A DNA stretch of 52,113 nt, from contig NZ_JAHFZF010000033.1 of the NCBI RefSeq assembly GCF_018619435.1, forward strand, positions 1-52,113. Direction: 5' to 3'. The notes under the pieces are model-generated. The model made no database searches and was not told the DNA's origin. It worked only from the letters and a program-made list of their open reading frames with translations. Below are positions 23,478-31,803 of this stretch, one piece after another. Made by a program: the position numbers and the translations under genes. The stretch comes from Rhodoferax sp. U11-2br (GTDB lineage: Bacteria > Pseudomonadota > Gammaproteobacteria > Burkholderiales > Burkholderiaceae_C). Positions within the stretch are counted from its first letter, which is position 1; the number at the start of each line of letters is the position of its first letter.

Positions 23478-24059
23478 TTGACCCGTTCCTCATCGTCTTC
23501 TGCCGGCCTGATAGGCCAGCCCCGTTACAGCCCGGTGGCCATCGTCTTGCACTGGCTGCTGGCCTTGGTCATTCTGTCCCTGTTTGGGATGGGCCTGTAC
23601 ATGGCTGACCTGCCCTTTTCACCCACCCGCATGAAACTCTACAACTGGCACAAATGGGCCGGTGTGTGTTTCCTGTTGCTCACAGTCCTGCGTGTGGTGT
23701 GGCGTGTCACACACCGTCCACCCGCGTTGCCACAGACCGTCACGCTGGCCATGCCGGGCTGGCAGATGCAGGCCTACCACGCCACCCACCATCTGATGTA
23801 CGCCCTATTTTTGGCGGTGCCTTTGCTGGGCTGGGCTTATAGCTCGGCAGCGGGCTACCCGATTGTGTTGTTTGGTGTGTTGCCCCTGCCAGACTTTGTG
23901 GGCGCCGACAAGGCATTGGCTGAACTGATCAAACCCTTGCACGGCTTGTCGGCCTGGGCGCTAATTGCGCTGGCGGCGCTGCACATCGGTGCGGCCCTGA
24001 AACATCATTGGCTGGACCGCGATGGCCTGATGTTGCGCATGTTGCCGGGTCGGGGCTGA
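23478..24059 (+). CDS. Cytochrome b561-family membrane protein
   Basis: A 193-residue four-helix haem protein. Haem-ligand histidines are visible in VLHWLLALV, YNWHKWAG, ATHHLMYALF and LHIGAALKHHW. It starts with TTG at 23478, chosen because GGAG lies 7 nt upstream and the family start aligns there; no nearby ATG fits. It is the first gene of a b561-YceI-YceI cluster, the arrangement of E. coli yceJ-yceI, and may pass electrons from the quinone pool. Confidence 0.9.
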   Translation: MTRSSSSSAGLIGQPRYSPVAIVLHWLLALVILSLFGMGLYMADLPFSPTRMKLYNWHKWAGVCFLLLTVLRVVWRVTHRPPALPQTVTLAMPGWQMQAYHATHHLMYALFLAVPLLGWAYSSAAGYPIVLFGVLPLPDFVGADKALAELIKPLHGLSAWALIALAALHIGAALKHHWLDRDGLMLRMLPGRG

Positions 24060-24106
24060 TCCCTGGGCCTGGTCGAGTTATTTCCTATTCCTTTTTTGAT
24101 CCTCTT

Positions 24107-24679
24107 ATGAACACCAAGACCCTGCTTCCTGTTTTGGCCACCTTGTTGGTGGCCAGTGTCGCCCTGCCAGCGGCGGCCCAGCAAAAACTCTTGCCCGCGC
24201 AAAGTGAACTCAGCTTTGTGGCCAAACAAATGGGGGTGCCGGTCAGCGGCCAGTTCAAACGTTTTGATGCCCAGGTCAGTTTTGACGCGGCCAAGTTGGC
24301 GGCCAGCAAGGTGGCGTTCACCGTGGACATGGGCAGCGCCACCATGGGCAATGTCGAGGCCGACAGCGCCTTGCCCACGCTGCCCTGGTTCAACACCCCG
24401 AAGTTCCCGCAAGCCACGTTTACCTCCAGCGCTTTCAAAGCCCTGGGTGCTGGCAAGTATGAGCTGGCTGGCCAACTCAGCATCAAAGGCCAGGTGCGTG
24501 AGGTGCTGGTGCCTGTGACCATGACACAAACGGGTGCGGTGACCGTGGCCACCGGTGTGGTGCCGATCAAGCGCCTGGCCTTCAAGATTGGTGAAGGTGA
24601 TTGGGCCGACACCTCGATGGTGGCCGACGACGTTCAGGTCAAGTTCAAGCTGGCGCTCAGCGGCGTGGGCAAGCTGTAA
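24107..24679 (+). CDS. YceI-family periplasmic protein (first copy)
   Basis: A 190-residue exported lipocalin-like protein. A signal peptide (residues 1-23, ending PAAAQQ) precedes a beta-rich domain with SELSFVAKQMGVPVSGQFKRFDAQVSFD and YELAGQLSIKGQVREVLVPV. YceI proteins bind isoprenoid or quinone-like lipids in their barrel. It lacks the HTYVTFEIGHFG form of the motif found in the next gene, so the two paralogues have diverged. 47 bp after cytochrome b561. Confidence 0.88.
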   Translation: MNTKTLLPVLATLLVASVALPAAAQQKLLPAQSELSFVAKQMGVPVSGQFKRFDAQVSFDAAKLAASKVAFTVDMGSATMGNVEADSALPTLPWFNTPKFPQATFTSSAFKALGAGKYELAGQLSIKGQVREVLVPVTMTQTGAVTVATGVVPIKRLAFKIGEGDWADTSMVADDVQVKFKLALSGVGKL

Positions 24680-24723
24680 ACATTTTTGTCTTTTTCCCTT
24701 CAACCCTCCAGGAGTTTTTATCC

Positions 24724-25299
24724 ATGCGTTTGTCCCTCATCCCCGCCGCTGCTGCCGCTGTTTTGCTCGCCAGCACCATGTCTGCCCAGGCTGCCAGCTA
24801 CGCCATTGACCCAACCCACACCTATGTGACGTTTGAGATCGGCCACTTTGGCACCTCGACCAACCGGGGCCGTTTTGACAAGAAGGAAGGCAGCGTGGAG
24901 CTGGACCGCGCCGCCAAGACCGGCAAGGTCGAGATCGTGGTGGACACCAGCTCGATCAGCACCGGTTTGGCCATGTTCAACAAACACCTGCAAAGTGCAG
25001 AGTTGTTTGACGTGGAAAAATTTCCGACCATGAAGTTTGCCGCAGACAAGTTTGTCTTCAACGGCGACAAGGTGGCTGAGGTGACCGGCACACTCACGCT
25101 GCTGGGCAAAACCAACCCGCTGACCCTGAAGGCCACCAACTTCAATTGTTATGAGAACCCGATGCTCAAGCGCGAAGTGTGCGGCGGCGACTTTGAAGGC
25201 ACGCTGGACCGCACCCAATACGGCATGAACTACGGCATTGAATGGGGTTTCCCGAAGAACGTGCACCTGGTGGTGCAGGTCGAAGCCATCAAGCAGTAA
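24724..25299 (+). CDS. YceI-family periplasmic protein (second copy)
   Basis: A 191-residue exported protein, close to canonical YceI: a signal peptide ending SAQAA, then YAIDPTHTYVTFEIGHFGTSTNRGRF and SLLG-like TLTLLGKTNPLTLKATNFNC. Two cysteines (Cys in NFNCYE and REVCGG) may form a disulfide. AGGAG lies about 9 nt before the ATG. It is 44 bp after the first copy and ends the cluster; the palindromic repeat at 25316-25362 follows. Confidence 0.92.
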   Translation: MRLSLIPAAAAAVLLASTMSAQAASYAIDPTHTYVTFEIGHFGTSTNRGRFDKKEGSVELDRAAKTGKVEIVVDTSSISTGLAMFNKHLQSAELFDVEKFPTMKFAADKFVFNGDKVAEVTGTLTLLGKTNPLTLKATNFNCYENPMLKREVCGGDFEGTLDRTQYGMNYGIEWGFPKNVHLVVQVEAIKQ

Positions 25300-25315
25300 T
25301 CTGCCAAATCAGGTA

Positions 25316-25362
25316 TCAAATCAGCCTATAGCCATTATTTAATAAGGGCTGATAGCTATAGA
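25316..25362. repeat. Palindromic repeat copy after the YceI cluster
   Basis: CAGCCTATAGCCATTATT, a one-base loop, AATAAGGGCT (one mismatch) and the tail GATAGCTAT. It sits between the convergent YceI and DUF2799 genes and could stop transcripts from both sides. Confidence 0.75.
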
Positions 25363-25384
25363 AGACGCAGCAACCTGCGGTTGC

Positions 25385-25921
25385 TCAGGGCGCCAGCATC
25401 TGCTGCTGGCCCATGTACATGCGCAGCCTGAACTGGTCCTGGTCAATGTCTTGCAGAGTGCGCCGAATACGGCGCTTCTCGTCGTCACTGGCCGCAGACT
25501 CCAGCTTCTTGTGCAGGCGCTGGATTTCCTGGGTGTTCTGGCGCATGCGTTCCTGGGTCTGGTGCACCTGCAGACCCGCGTTCAAATAACGCGTAAAAGC
25601 TTCCGCGCCGGGCTGCGTCGCACACAGCTGTGCTTTGTCGGCACGTCCTTGCAGCCCTTGTTGCCAACCGTTGGCCGCTGTGCAAAAACGCTGGATACCG
25701 GTGTCCCAACCCTGGCGATAGGCCTGCGCGTTGGGAACCACCCCGGTTTTGCCACAGTCTTCGGTGTAATCCGCCAGTCTGCGTTCGGGCTCACCCCGCG
25801 CACCGTCATTGCGCCCCACACGGCCCCAGTCGGCCACCTGGCATTCGGACTCCGACATCGACGCACACCCAGCCAGCAGCGCACTCAACAACAGCAGACT
25901 CAGGGCTCGGTGCAGGAACAT
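25385..25921 (-). CDS. DUF2799-family lipoprotein
   Basis: A 178-residue protein with a lipoprotein signal (LLLLSALLAGC). The DUF2799 core CQVADWGRVGRNDGARGEPERRLADYTEDCGK and YRQGWDTGIQRFC is unmistakable, with three cysteines that may bridge. The C-terminal third is a charged coiled coil (ERMRQNTQEIQRLHKKLESA). Function unknown for the family. It starts 10 bp after the HemG-like gene, so the two are co-transcribed. Confidence 0.85.
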   Translation of the reverse strand: MFLHRALSLLLLSALLAGCASMSESECQVADWGRVGRNDGARGEPERRLADYTEDCGKTGVVPNAQAYRQGWDTGIQRFCTAANGWQQGLQGRADKAQLCATQPGAEAFTRYLNAGLQVHQTQERMRQNTQEIQRLHKKLESAASDDEKRRIRRTLQDIDQDQFRLRMYMGQQQMLAP

Positions 25922-25931
25922 GGCGCAGCGC

Positions 25932-26480
25932 TCAGGCCTGGGACGGCAGCGGCAGGGCACCCACCTGGTGGGCAAAGGCTTCCACCTGCGCCCAGTCGGT
26001 GAACTCAAAGGCCTTGGTGGCGTCGGTCGGGCCTTTGGTGATGAGCATGATGAAACGGATCATCTGCTTGTCCACAAAACCCAGCGCCGGGTAGTTGAGC
26101 CGCCCGGCAAACACAGCCGCCAGCTGCGGCTTCCAGCTCAGTTGCCGCAGCAGTTTGACCATGTAGGGGTTGGTGTGTGGCTGGTTTTTCTCGGGTTTGC
26201 GCGCCACCACGTTGACGCTGAACAAGGCGCTGGCCTTGCGCTCCAGCAGCGGCTGGTGTTTGTTGATGAACTGGGCGACCTGCGGGCGGTGTTTGCCGTA
26301 GCGGATGCTGGCGCCGATGACAATGCGCTCGAACGACGCCAGATCCAGCGATTCGGCCTGGTCCAGCGGCACCAGGCTGACCTGTTGCCCCAGCGCCGTC
26401 AAAACAAATTTCATGCGTTCGCAGATATGCCGGGTGTGGCCGTCAACGGTGGAGTAGATGAGAAGGGTGTGGTGTGGCAC
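25932..26480 (-). CDS. hemG: HemG-like flavodoxin-fold protoporphyrinogen IX dehydrogenase
   Basis: A 182-residue flavoprotein, the length of E. coli HemG (181). Shared features are the N-terminal FMN loop LLIYSTVDGHTRHICERM, VIGASIRYGKHRPQVAQFI, FSVNVVARKPEKNQPHTNPY and the terminal TDWAQVEAFA. The enzyme passes electrons from protoporphyrinogen to quinone. A GTG start at 26480 is preferred because the family begins directly with the FMN loop; an upstream start is possible. The EF-G paralogue gene lies 72 bp upstream on the same strand. Confidence 0.85.
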   Translation of the reverse strand: MPHHTLLIYSTVDGHTRHICERMKFVLTALGQQVSLVPLDQAESLDLASFERIVIGASIRYGKHRPQVAQFINKHQPLLERKASALFSVNVVARKPEKNQPHTNPYMVKLLRQLSWKPQLAAVFAGRLNYPALGFVDKQMIRFIMLITKGPTDATKAFEFTDWAQVEAFAHQVGALPLPSQA

Positions 26481-26552
26481 GGTTGCAAGGTGTGGTGAAC
26501 AGGTCGGCGCGATCTTAGTGGCTTGCGCCGACCCGTGGGCTGACAAATGTCA

Positions 26553-28607
26553 TCAATCGTCGGTCAGGTTGCCGGGCTTGAATTGGCTTGTCAGCTTGGC
26601 CTGCATGTCTTCATGCACCTGGGCGTAGTGTGAAAAGGCCAGACTGTACGACCCCTGGCCGCCGGTGAGTGACTTCAATCGGCTCTGGTAGTCACCCAGT
26701 TCGGCCAGCGGCATCTGACCACTGATGGCCACCGTGCCCATCGGGCGCGGCTGGGTGCCGGTGATATGGCCACGTTTGCTGGCCAGGTCGCCGGTCAAAT
26801 CACCAATGCTGGACTCCGGCGCCACCACCTCGATGCTCACCACTGGCTCCAGCACCACCGGCGAGGCGGCACGGACGGCTTCCAGCGTGGCCTTGCGGGC
26901 GGCGGCCACAAAGGCCACCTCCTTGCCGTCCACTGCGTGGGTTTTGCCGTCATACACCGTCACCCGCAGGTCGTGCACCGGGAAACCCGCCACTGCACCT
27001 TCACTGAGCGCCTGCAACACCCCTTTTTCCACCGCGGCCATGAACACGCCCGGAATCGCGCCGCCCTTGACCACGTCCTCAAACTCGAAACCGGCGCCAC
27101 GTGCCAGCGGTGCCACGCGTAACATCACCTCGCCAAACTGACCGGCGCCGCCACTTTGTTTCTTGTGGCGGCAGTGGCCTTCGGCTTGGCCCAGAATGGT
27201 TTCGCGGTAAGCGATCTGGGGTTCGCTGGTGCTGAGTTCAAGCTTGAACTGCTGCTGCATGCGCAGCATCTTGGCGCGCAGGTGCATGTCGCCCAGGCCA
27301 CGGATCACGGTCTCGTTGGTGCCCGGGTGGCGCTCCACCGTGAAGCAGGGGTCTTCCATTTCCAGCTTGTGCAGGATCTCGAACAGACGTTGCTCGTCGC
27401 CTTTGCGCTGGGTCTGCACCGCCAGGCCCTGCATCGGCTGCGGGAAGGTCAGCGGTTTGAGTTGGATGTGGTCCTCGTCGTGGGAGTCGTGCAACACGCT
27501 GTCAAATCTGATCTCGTCGACCTTGGCCACGGCACCGATGTCACCGGGCACCAGCGCCTCCACCTCGACATACTCCTTACCCTGCAGCTGGTACAGGTGG
27601 TTGACCTTGAACGGGCGTTTGCTGGACCCGGCAAACAGCTGGCTGTCCTTGCGCACCGTGCCCTGGTGCACGCGGAACACACAGACCTTGCCGATGAACG
27701 GGTCCATCACCACCTTGAACACATGGGCCAGCACATGCAGGCTGGGGTCGGGCTGGGCGGCAAAAGCGCTGGGCTCAGCCCCAGGCTCACCCTTGTAGAA
27801 GGGCGGCGGGTTGCCCTCCATTGGGCTTGGTGCCAGCTTGACCAGGGCGTCCAGCAGCTGAGGCACACCAGCGCCGGTTTTGGCCGAGACAAACAGGATC
27901 GGGATCAGGTGCCCGGCGCGCAGCGCTTTCTCAAACGGCGCATGCAACTCCTGCGGGCTGGGGTCGGTGCCGTCTTCGAGGTAACGCGCCATCAATTCGT
28001 CGTCCTCCTCGATCAGCTGGTCGATCAGCGCGCGGTGGGCGGCGGCCACGCTGGCAAAGTCGCTTTCGCCATCGTCGTGGCCCAGCAGCTCCACCACCTC
28101 TTGTGCGTGGTGGCTGGGCAGGTCCAGCAGCAGGCATTGTTTGCCAAAACGTTCGCGGATGTTGTCCACCAGCGCGCCCAGGTCGATGTTGTCGGCATCG
28201 ATCTTGTTGATCAGGATCATGCGGCACAGACCGCGTTCACCGGCCAGAGTGAACATGCGTTCGGTGGTGAGTTCGATGCCGGTCTGGGCGCTGATGACAA
28301 TCAGCGCGGTGTCAGCCGCAGCCAGTGCGCTGATGGCCTGCCCGGCAAAGTCAGGGTAACCGGGGGTGTCGAGCAGGTGGATGTGGGTGTTGTTGCTGCT
28401 CAGGCTGACCAGGGCCGACTGCAGCGAGTGGCCGAGCTGTTTTTCAATCGGGTCAAAGTCACAGACGGTGTTTCCCTTGTCCACCGCGCCCCGGCTGGTG
28501 ATGGCGCCGGTGGCAGCCAGCAGGCTCTCCACCAGAGTTGTTTTGCCCACAGACCCGTGACCCACCAGGGCCACGGCACGGATGTTTTCGCTGGATGGGA
28601 GGCTCAT
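26553..28607 (-). CDS. Elongation factor G-like GTPase (FusA2 type)
   Basis: A 684-residue translational GTPase with the five EF-G domains. The G motifs are GHGSVGKT (residues 16-23), DTPG (82-85) and NKID (136-139). The switch region reads CDFDPIEKQLGHSLQ instead of the canonical QERGITI, which marks the paralogous EF-G-like group rather than the housekeeping enzyme. No rRNA, ribosomal protein or EF-Tu gene is nearby, also against it being the main fusA. Its role is uncertain; stress or ribosome-recycling functions are reported for relatives. A possible promoter is TTGACG at 28691-28696. Confidence 0.88.
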   Translation of the reverse strand: MSLPSSENIRAVALVGHGSVGKTTLVESLLAATGAITSRGAVDKGNTVCDFDPIEKQLGHSLQSALVSLSSNNTHIHLLDTPGYPDFAGQAISALAAADTALIVISAQTGIELTTERMFTLAGERGLCRMILINKIDADNIDLGALVDNIRERFGKQCLLLDLPSHHAQEVVELLGHDDGESDFASVAAAHRALIDQLIEEDDELMARYLEDGTDPSPQELHAPFEKALRAGHLIPILFVSAKTGAGVPQLLDALVKLAPSPMEGNPPPFYKGEPGAEPSAFAAQPDPSLHVLAHVFKVVMDPFIGKVCVFRVHQGTVRKDSQLFAGSSKRPFKVNHLYQLQGKEYVEVEALVPGDIGAVAKVDEIRFDSVLHDSHDEDHIQLKPLTFPQPMQGLAVQTQRKGDEQRLFEILHKLEMEDPCFTVERHPGTNETVIRGLGDMHLRAKMLRMQQQFKLELSTSEPQIAYRETILGQAEGHCRHKKQSGGAGQFGEVMLRVAPLARGAGFEFEDVVKGGAIPGVFMAAVEKGVLQALSEGAVAGFPVHDLRVTVYDGKTHAVDGKEVAFVAAARKATLEAVRAASPVVLEPVVSIEVVAPESSIGDLTGDLASKRGHITGTQPRPMGTVAISGQMPLAELGDYQSRLKSLTGGQGSYSLAFSHYAQVHEDMQAKLTSQFKPGNLTDD

Positions 28608-28708
28608 ACAAAGCTCGTGAAAGGTTGGAATGAGTCACGAGTTTACGCTGGCGCTTCACTTTTTGACAATTGTTTTAAAAGTTGAGCAAACGTCAAAAAA
28701 TGCTTGCC

Positions 28709-30061
28709 TCAAGGCGGAAAAAGTGCCCGGTTTTGCGTGATGACCTGTTGCAGTTGGTCAAAACAGCGAGCATCAATCGCACTGCCCACACTGTCTTGCA
28801 TGATGGCCAGGGTTTGTGCCAGCGGCACCGCATCGCGGTAGGGGCGCTTGGCGGTGATGGCGTCAAAAATGTCAGCGGTGGTGATGATGCGGGTCTCCAG
28901 CGTGATGTCCTGGGCCAGCAGGCCGCGCGGGTAACCCTGGCCGTCCAGGCGCTCGTGGTGCGCCGCCGACACACGTGCGAGTTCGTCAAAAATGCGCACC
29001 CGGCTCAGGATGGCTTCGGTGTAGCTGGCGTGTTTTTGCACCGCCTGCCACTCTGCCGCATCAAGCTTGCCGGGTTTGTCCAGAATGCTGTTGCTCACCC
29101 CCAATTTGCCCACGTCGTGTAACAGCGCGCCACGCTTGAGCCAGCGCCGCCGCGCCTCGGGCACATCCATCGACTCAGCCAGCAGCGCGGTGTACAGGGC
29201 CACGCGGGCGCTGTGGCCAGCGGTGAACGGACTCTTGGCATCCACCACCTGGCCAAAGGCTTCAGCAATGTCGTCCAGGTAGTCTTCGGTGATGCTGACC
29301 TCATGGCCACCGGGCTCCAGCGCGTACACCGCCTGTTCCACCTGGACTGCCGGGGCCGCCAGAACCTGCCAGAAGCTGTCGGCCTGTGCCACAGACTCAA
29401 AAGCGGCCACCAGCGCCGGGTCAAACCAGCTGCCCGCACGTGCCTTGACTTCGGCCAAGGCCGTGTGGCGGCCTTGGGCGCCGTGGTGCACATCAATCAC
29501 CTGGGCCAGCAGCGCAATCCGCGCTGGCAGCGGGATGGCCTGGCCCACCAACTTGTCAGGGCGGCCACGGCCATCCCAGTGCTCGTCCAGCGCGTGGATG
29601 CCTGCCGACACCGCTTCGGGAAAGCGCAGCTGGCGTGCAATATCGGCACCACGGGTGCAGCGGGTCTGGATCAGCTCCTGGGCGATCTCGTCGCCGTGGC
29701 TCAGGATGCCGCCCAGCGCCTTGAGCCGTTCACGCAGACCCGTAGCCGGCCCGGTGTGGCGCAGCACAAAACGCAGCACCTGAGGCAGGCTGCCGTCCAC
29801 CCATTTGAAGTCGCGTTTGAACTGCAGGTCGTTGGTGACGTAGAGCTCGCAGATGCGTGCCGCGTTGCTGGAGCAACCCAGGTCCTTGAGCAGCAGGGTG
29901 TAGTAGAGCGTCCAGAGTGCGTCGTTGTCCAGGCCGATCTTCTGGCCGATGTGCATGCCGATCCAGCAGCAGCGCACGCAGTGGCCCTCAGGCTGGCCTT
30001 CGGTGATGTCCAGCGCGTGGCTGAGTGCAGCCATGAGTTCGGAGAGCTTCAGGAACTGCAT
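28709..30061 (-). CDS. HD-GYP domain protein, cyclic-di-GMP phosphodiesterase candidate
   Basis: A 450-residue protein with two HD-like halves. The C-terminal HD-GYP domain (about 265-430) has HD at 315-316 (LLHDVGKLG), HH at 368-369 and GYP at 376-378, with complete metal-binding residues, so it should hydrolyse cyclic-di-GMP. The N-terminal half (about 1-200) is a diverged HD-GYP fold: LLLKDLGC replaces HD, and DEHWDGRGRP echoes the HHExxDGxGYP motif. It likely dimerises or binds rather than catalyses. GGAG lies 6 nt before the ATG. The cyclic-di-GMP riboswitch at 17.1 kb gives this enzyme a local target. Confidence 0.9.
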   Translation of the reverse strand: MQFLKLSELMAALSHALDITEGQPEGHCVRCCWIGMHIGQKIGLDNDALWTLYYTLLLKDLGCSSNAARICELYVTNDLQFKRDFKWVDGSLPQVLRFVLRHTGPATGLRERLKALGGILSHGDEIAQELIQTRCTRGADIARQLRFPEAVSAGIHALDEHWDGRGRPDKLVGQAIPLPARIALLAQVIDVHHGAQGRHTALAEVKARAGSWFDPALVAAFESVAQADSFWQVLAAPAVQVEQAVYALEPGGHEVSITEDYLDDIAEAFGQVVDAKSPFTAGHSARVALYTALLAESMDVPEARRRWLKRGALLHDVGKLGVSNSILDKPGKLDAAEWQAVQKHASYTEAILSRVRIFDELARVSAAHHERLDGQGYPRGLLAQDITLETRIITTADIFDAITAKRPYRDAVPLAQTLAIMQDSVGSAIDARCFDQLQQVITQNRALFPP

Positions 30062-30129
30062 GTTGGGCTCCGGTCAAGCATCGTCAGGCCGTTGTGCACA
30101 GGCACAAGGGTGCCGCAGATTTTAAGAAA

Positions 30130-30185
30130 AATCGACCTCTAGCCCTTATTGCATAAGGGCTAATTACTATGTTATCAATAGTAAA
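30130..30185. repeat. Palindromic repeat copy after the flavin reductase gene
   Basis: A near-ideal copy: CGACCTCTAGCCCTTAT-TGC-ATAAGGGCTAAT, with 10-bp perfect arms (30140-30149 and 30153-30162) and a decayed tail TACTATGTTATC. On the minus strand the stem is followed about 8 nt later by TTTTT, so it may double as a terminator of the flavin reductase gene. Confidence 0.8.
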
Positions 30186-30699
30186 GAGGGTGCTCTGTGT
30201 AAAACTTGCCACCGTGGTACAGCAGCGGTGAGGCGCCGGCGCGGCAACTGCAGTGCTCCACCTCGCCGACAAAAATCACGTGGTCACCTTCGGCATAACG
30301 GCTGCGGTTGAAACACTCAAAACTGGCCACGCTGCCACTGATCAACGGGGCGCCGTTGTGGCCCTCGGTGAACTCCAGGTCGGCAAAACGGTCGGCGCTA
30401 CGCGAGGCAAACCGCAGCGCCAGCGCTTGCTGGTCAGCCGCCAGGATGTTGATGGCGTAGTGGGAACCCTGGGCAAACGCCTCCATCGAACTGGCGGCCT
30501 GTGACAGGCTCCACAATACCAGCGGGGGTGTAAGCGACACCGAGTTGAACGAGTTGGCGGTCAGCCCGACCAGCGCCCCCGCCGGTGTGCGGGCGGTGAC
30601 GATGGTCACCCCTGTGGCAAACATGCCCAGGGCGGTGCGAAATTCGGTGCTGGAGAAAGCGGGCGCTTGCGCCTGGGCGCGGTGTGAACTTGAAAACAT
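30175..30699 (-). CDS. Flavin reductase-like domain protein
   Basis: A 174-residue FMN-binding split-barrel reductase. The conserved FRTALGMFATGVTIVTARTP, GLTANSFNSVSLTPPLVLWSLS, and YAEGDHVIFVGEVEHC are typical of the HpaC/RutF family, which supplies reduced flavin to monooxygenases. No partner oxygenase is in this window. It is divergent from the M14 peptidase gene with an 84-bp gap. The last codons overlap the end of the palindromic repeat region. Confidence 0.9.
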   Translation of the reverse strand: MFSSSHRAQAQAPAFSSTEFRTALGMFATGVTIVTARTPAGALVGLTANSFNSVSLTPPLVLWSLSQAASSMEAFAQGSHYAINILAADQQALALRFASRSADRFADLEFTEGHNGAPLISGSVASFECFNRSRYAEGDHVIFVGEVEHCSCRAGASPLLYHGGKFYTEHPLYY

Positions 30700-30783
30700 C
30701 GCGCTGAATCTACCCGAAAACGGCGCTCTGGCGTGTTTGGCGGGCTTATCGGCCCATCAAAAAGCTTTCTTAGAATCCTTGGC

Positions 30784-31644
30784 ATGTTGATCCGTTTGAA
30801 GTCACACGCCCTGGGCGTTGCGTTTTTAATAGCTGCAAGCCCTTATGCTGCAAGGGCTTGTACCGATTTTTATACCAAAATCCCGAATGTCTCACCGGCC
30901 CTGTGCCAGGCCGCTCAGCTGCGGCCCAGCGGCGCACGCAGTGTGCAGGGGCGGGCCATCCTGGTGCGTGATCTGGCCACGCCACAGGCGCAACGTCGGG
31001 TACTGGTGTTGGCCACCATGCATGGTGACGAGTTGTCGGCCGCGTCGGTGGCGCTGCACTGGTTGCAGATGGCGCAGGCAGCACCGGCGCAGACCCACTG
31101 GCGCTTTGTCCCGGTGCTCAACCCAGACGGTTTGGCGCGGCGCACACCCTGGCGCATGAACGCCCACGGGGTGGACCTGAACCGCAACTTCCCCACCCCC
31201 AACTGGCAGCGTGAGACCAAGGTCTACTGGGAGCAGCGCACCCGCAAGGACCCGCGCCGCTGGCCCGGCCCCAGCCCTTTGAGCGAGCCCGAGGCCAAGT
31301 ACCTGTTTGACGAAATCGGCCGCTTTGACCCGCAACTGATCGTCAGCATCCACGCGCCGTATGGGGTGCTGGACTTTGACGGCCCAGTGTTGCCGCCCAC
31401 GCGCCTGGGGCGCTTGTACCTGGACCAGGTGGGTGTGTTCCCGGGTTCCCTGGGCAACTACAGCGGGGTACAGCGCGGCATTCCGGTGGTCACGGTCGAG
31501 TTGCCCAACGCCTTGCGCACACCCAGCAGCGACGAGATGGCCAAGATGTGGCGTGATCTGCGGCTTTGGATGGACAAAACACTGCCCCTTCCCGAGCCGC
31601 AGGACAGACCCGCACTGGCTCAGGTGCCGCTGACCACGCCCTGA
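30784..31644 (+). CDS. M14-family zinc carboxypeptidase, MpaA-like, exported
   Basis: A 286-residue exported peptidase. The zinc ligands are His80 and Glu83 (TMHGDE) and His190 (VSIHAPYG); the general base is probably Glu239 in VTVELPNA, and VDLNRNFPT is the substrate-pocket motif. It resembles murein-tripeptide amidase MpaA. Cys26 and Cys41 may form a disulfide. Oddity: residues about 13-32, including the signal-peptide core and cleavage site (LIAASPYAARA), are encoded by a copy of the palindromic repeat. The start at 30784 is chosen since the signal peptide begins there. Confidence 0.85.
   Translation: MLIRLKSHALGVAFLIAASPYAARACTDFYTKIPNVSPALCQAAQLRPSGARSVQGRAILVRDLATPQAQRRVLVLATMHGDELSAASVALHWLQMAQAAPAQTHWRFVPVLNPDGLARRTPWRMNAHGVDLNRNFPTPNWQRETKVYWEQRTRKDPRRWPGPSPLSEPEAKYLFDEIGRFDPQLIVSIHAPYGVLDFDGPVLPPTRLGRLYLDQVGVFPGSLGNYSGVQRGIPVVTVELPNALRTPSSDEMAKMWRDLRLWMDKTLPLPEPQDRPALAQVPLTTP
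30821..30880 (-). repeat. Palindromic repeat copy inside the M14 peptidase signal peptide
   Basis: Read on the minus strand: AAAAATCGGTACAAGCCCTT, GCAGCATAAGGGCTTGCAGC and TATTAAAAACG, matching the other copies in box, mirrored arm and tail. It lies within codons 13-32 and is in frame, supplying part of the signal peptide. Confidence 0.75.
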
Positions 31645-31678
31645 ACTGCCAGGGGTGTCGCACACCAAGGGTTTACCC

Positions 31679-31779
31679 TTGGATCTAAATAAATTTGTGC
31701 AAATATACTTTGCAGGTCGTTCCGGTGGCAGTCAGCGGAAAGACAGACGAGTTTGGAGCCCCGCGGGGCTCCTTTTTTT
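31679..31779 (+). ncRNA. Candidate small RNA with its own promoter and terminator
   Basis: TTGGAT (31679-31684), a 19-bp spacer and TATACT (31704-31709) are followed by about 65 nt, a small stem TTCCG/CGGAA, and an intrinsic terminator at 31755-31779. No ORF fits. The spacer is long and the -35 is only 4/6, so this may instead be simply the 3' end of the M14 transcript. Confidence 0.4.
31755..31779 (+). terminator. Strong intrinsic terminator
   Basis: The perfect palindrome GGAGCCCCGCGGGGCTCC (31755-31772) is followed directly by seven T residues. It acts on the plus strand, for the M14 gene or the candidate small RNA. The minus strand has no T-run after the stem. Confidence 0.92.
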
Positions 31780-31803
31780 GGTCGGCTGTTGTGGGGCTGC
31801 AGC

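Noticed and set aside
27156..28685. Long plus-strand open frame of 509 codons opposite the EF-G paralogue
   Set aside because: It is antisense to a gene with clear GTPase motifs. The translation is rich in His, Gln and Val with no domain, as expected from GC-rich shadow frames.
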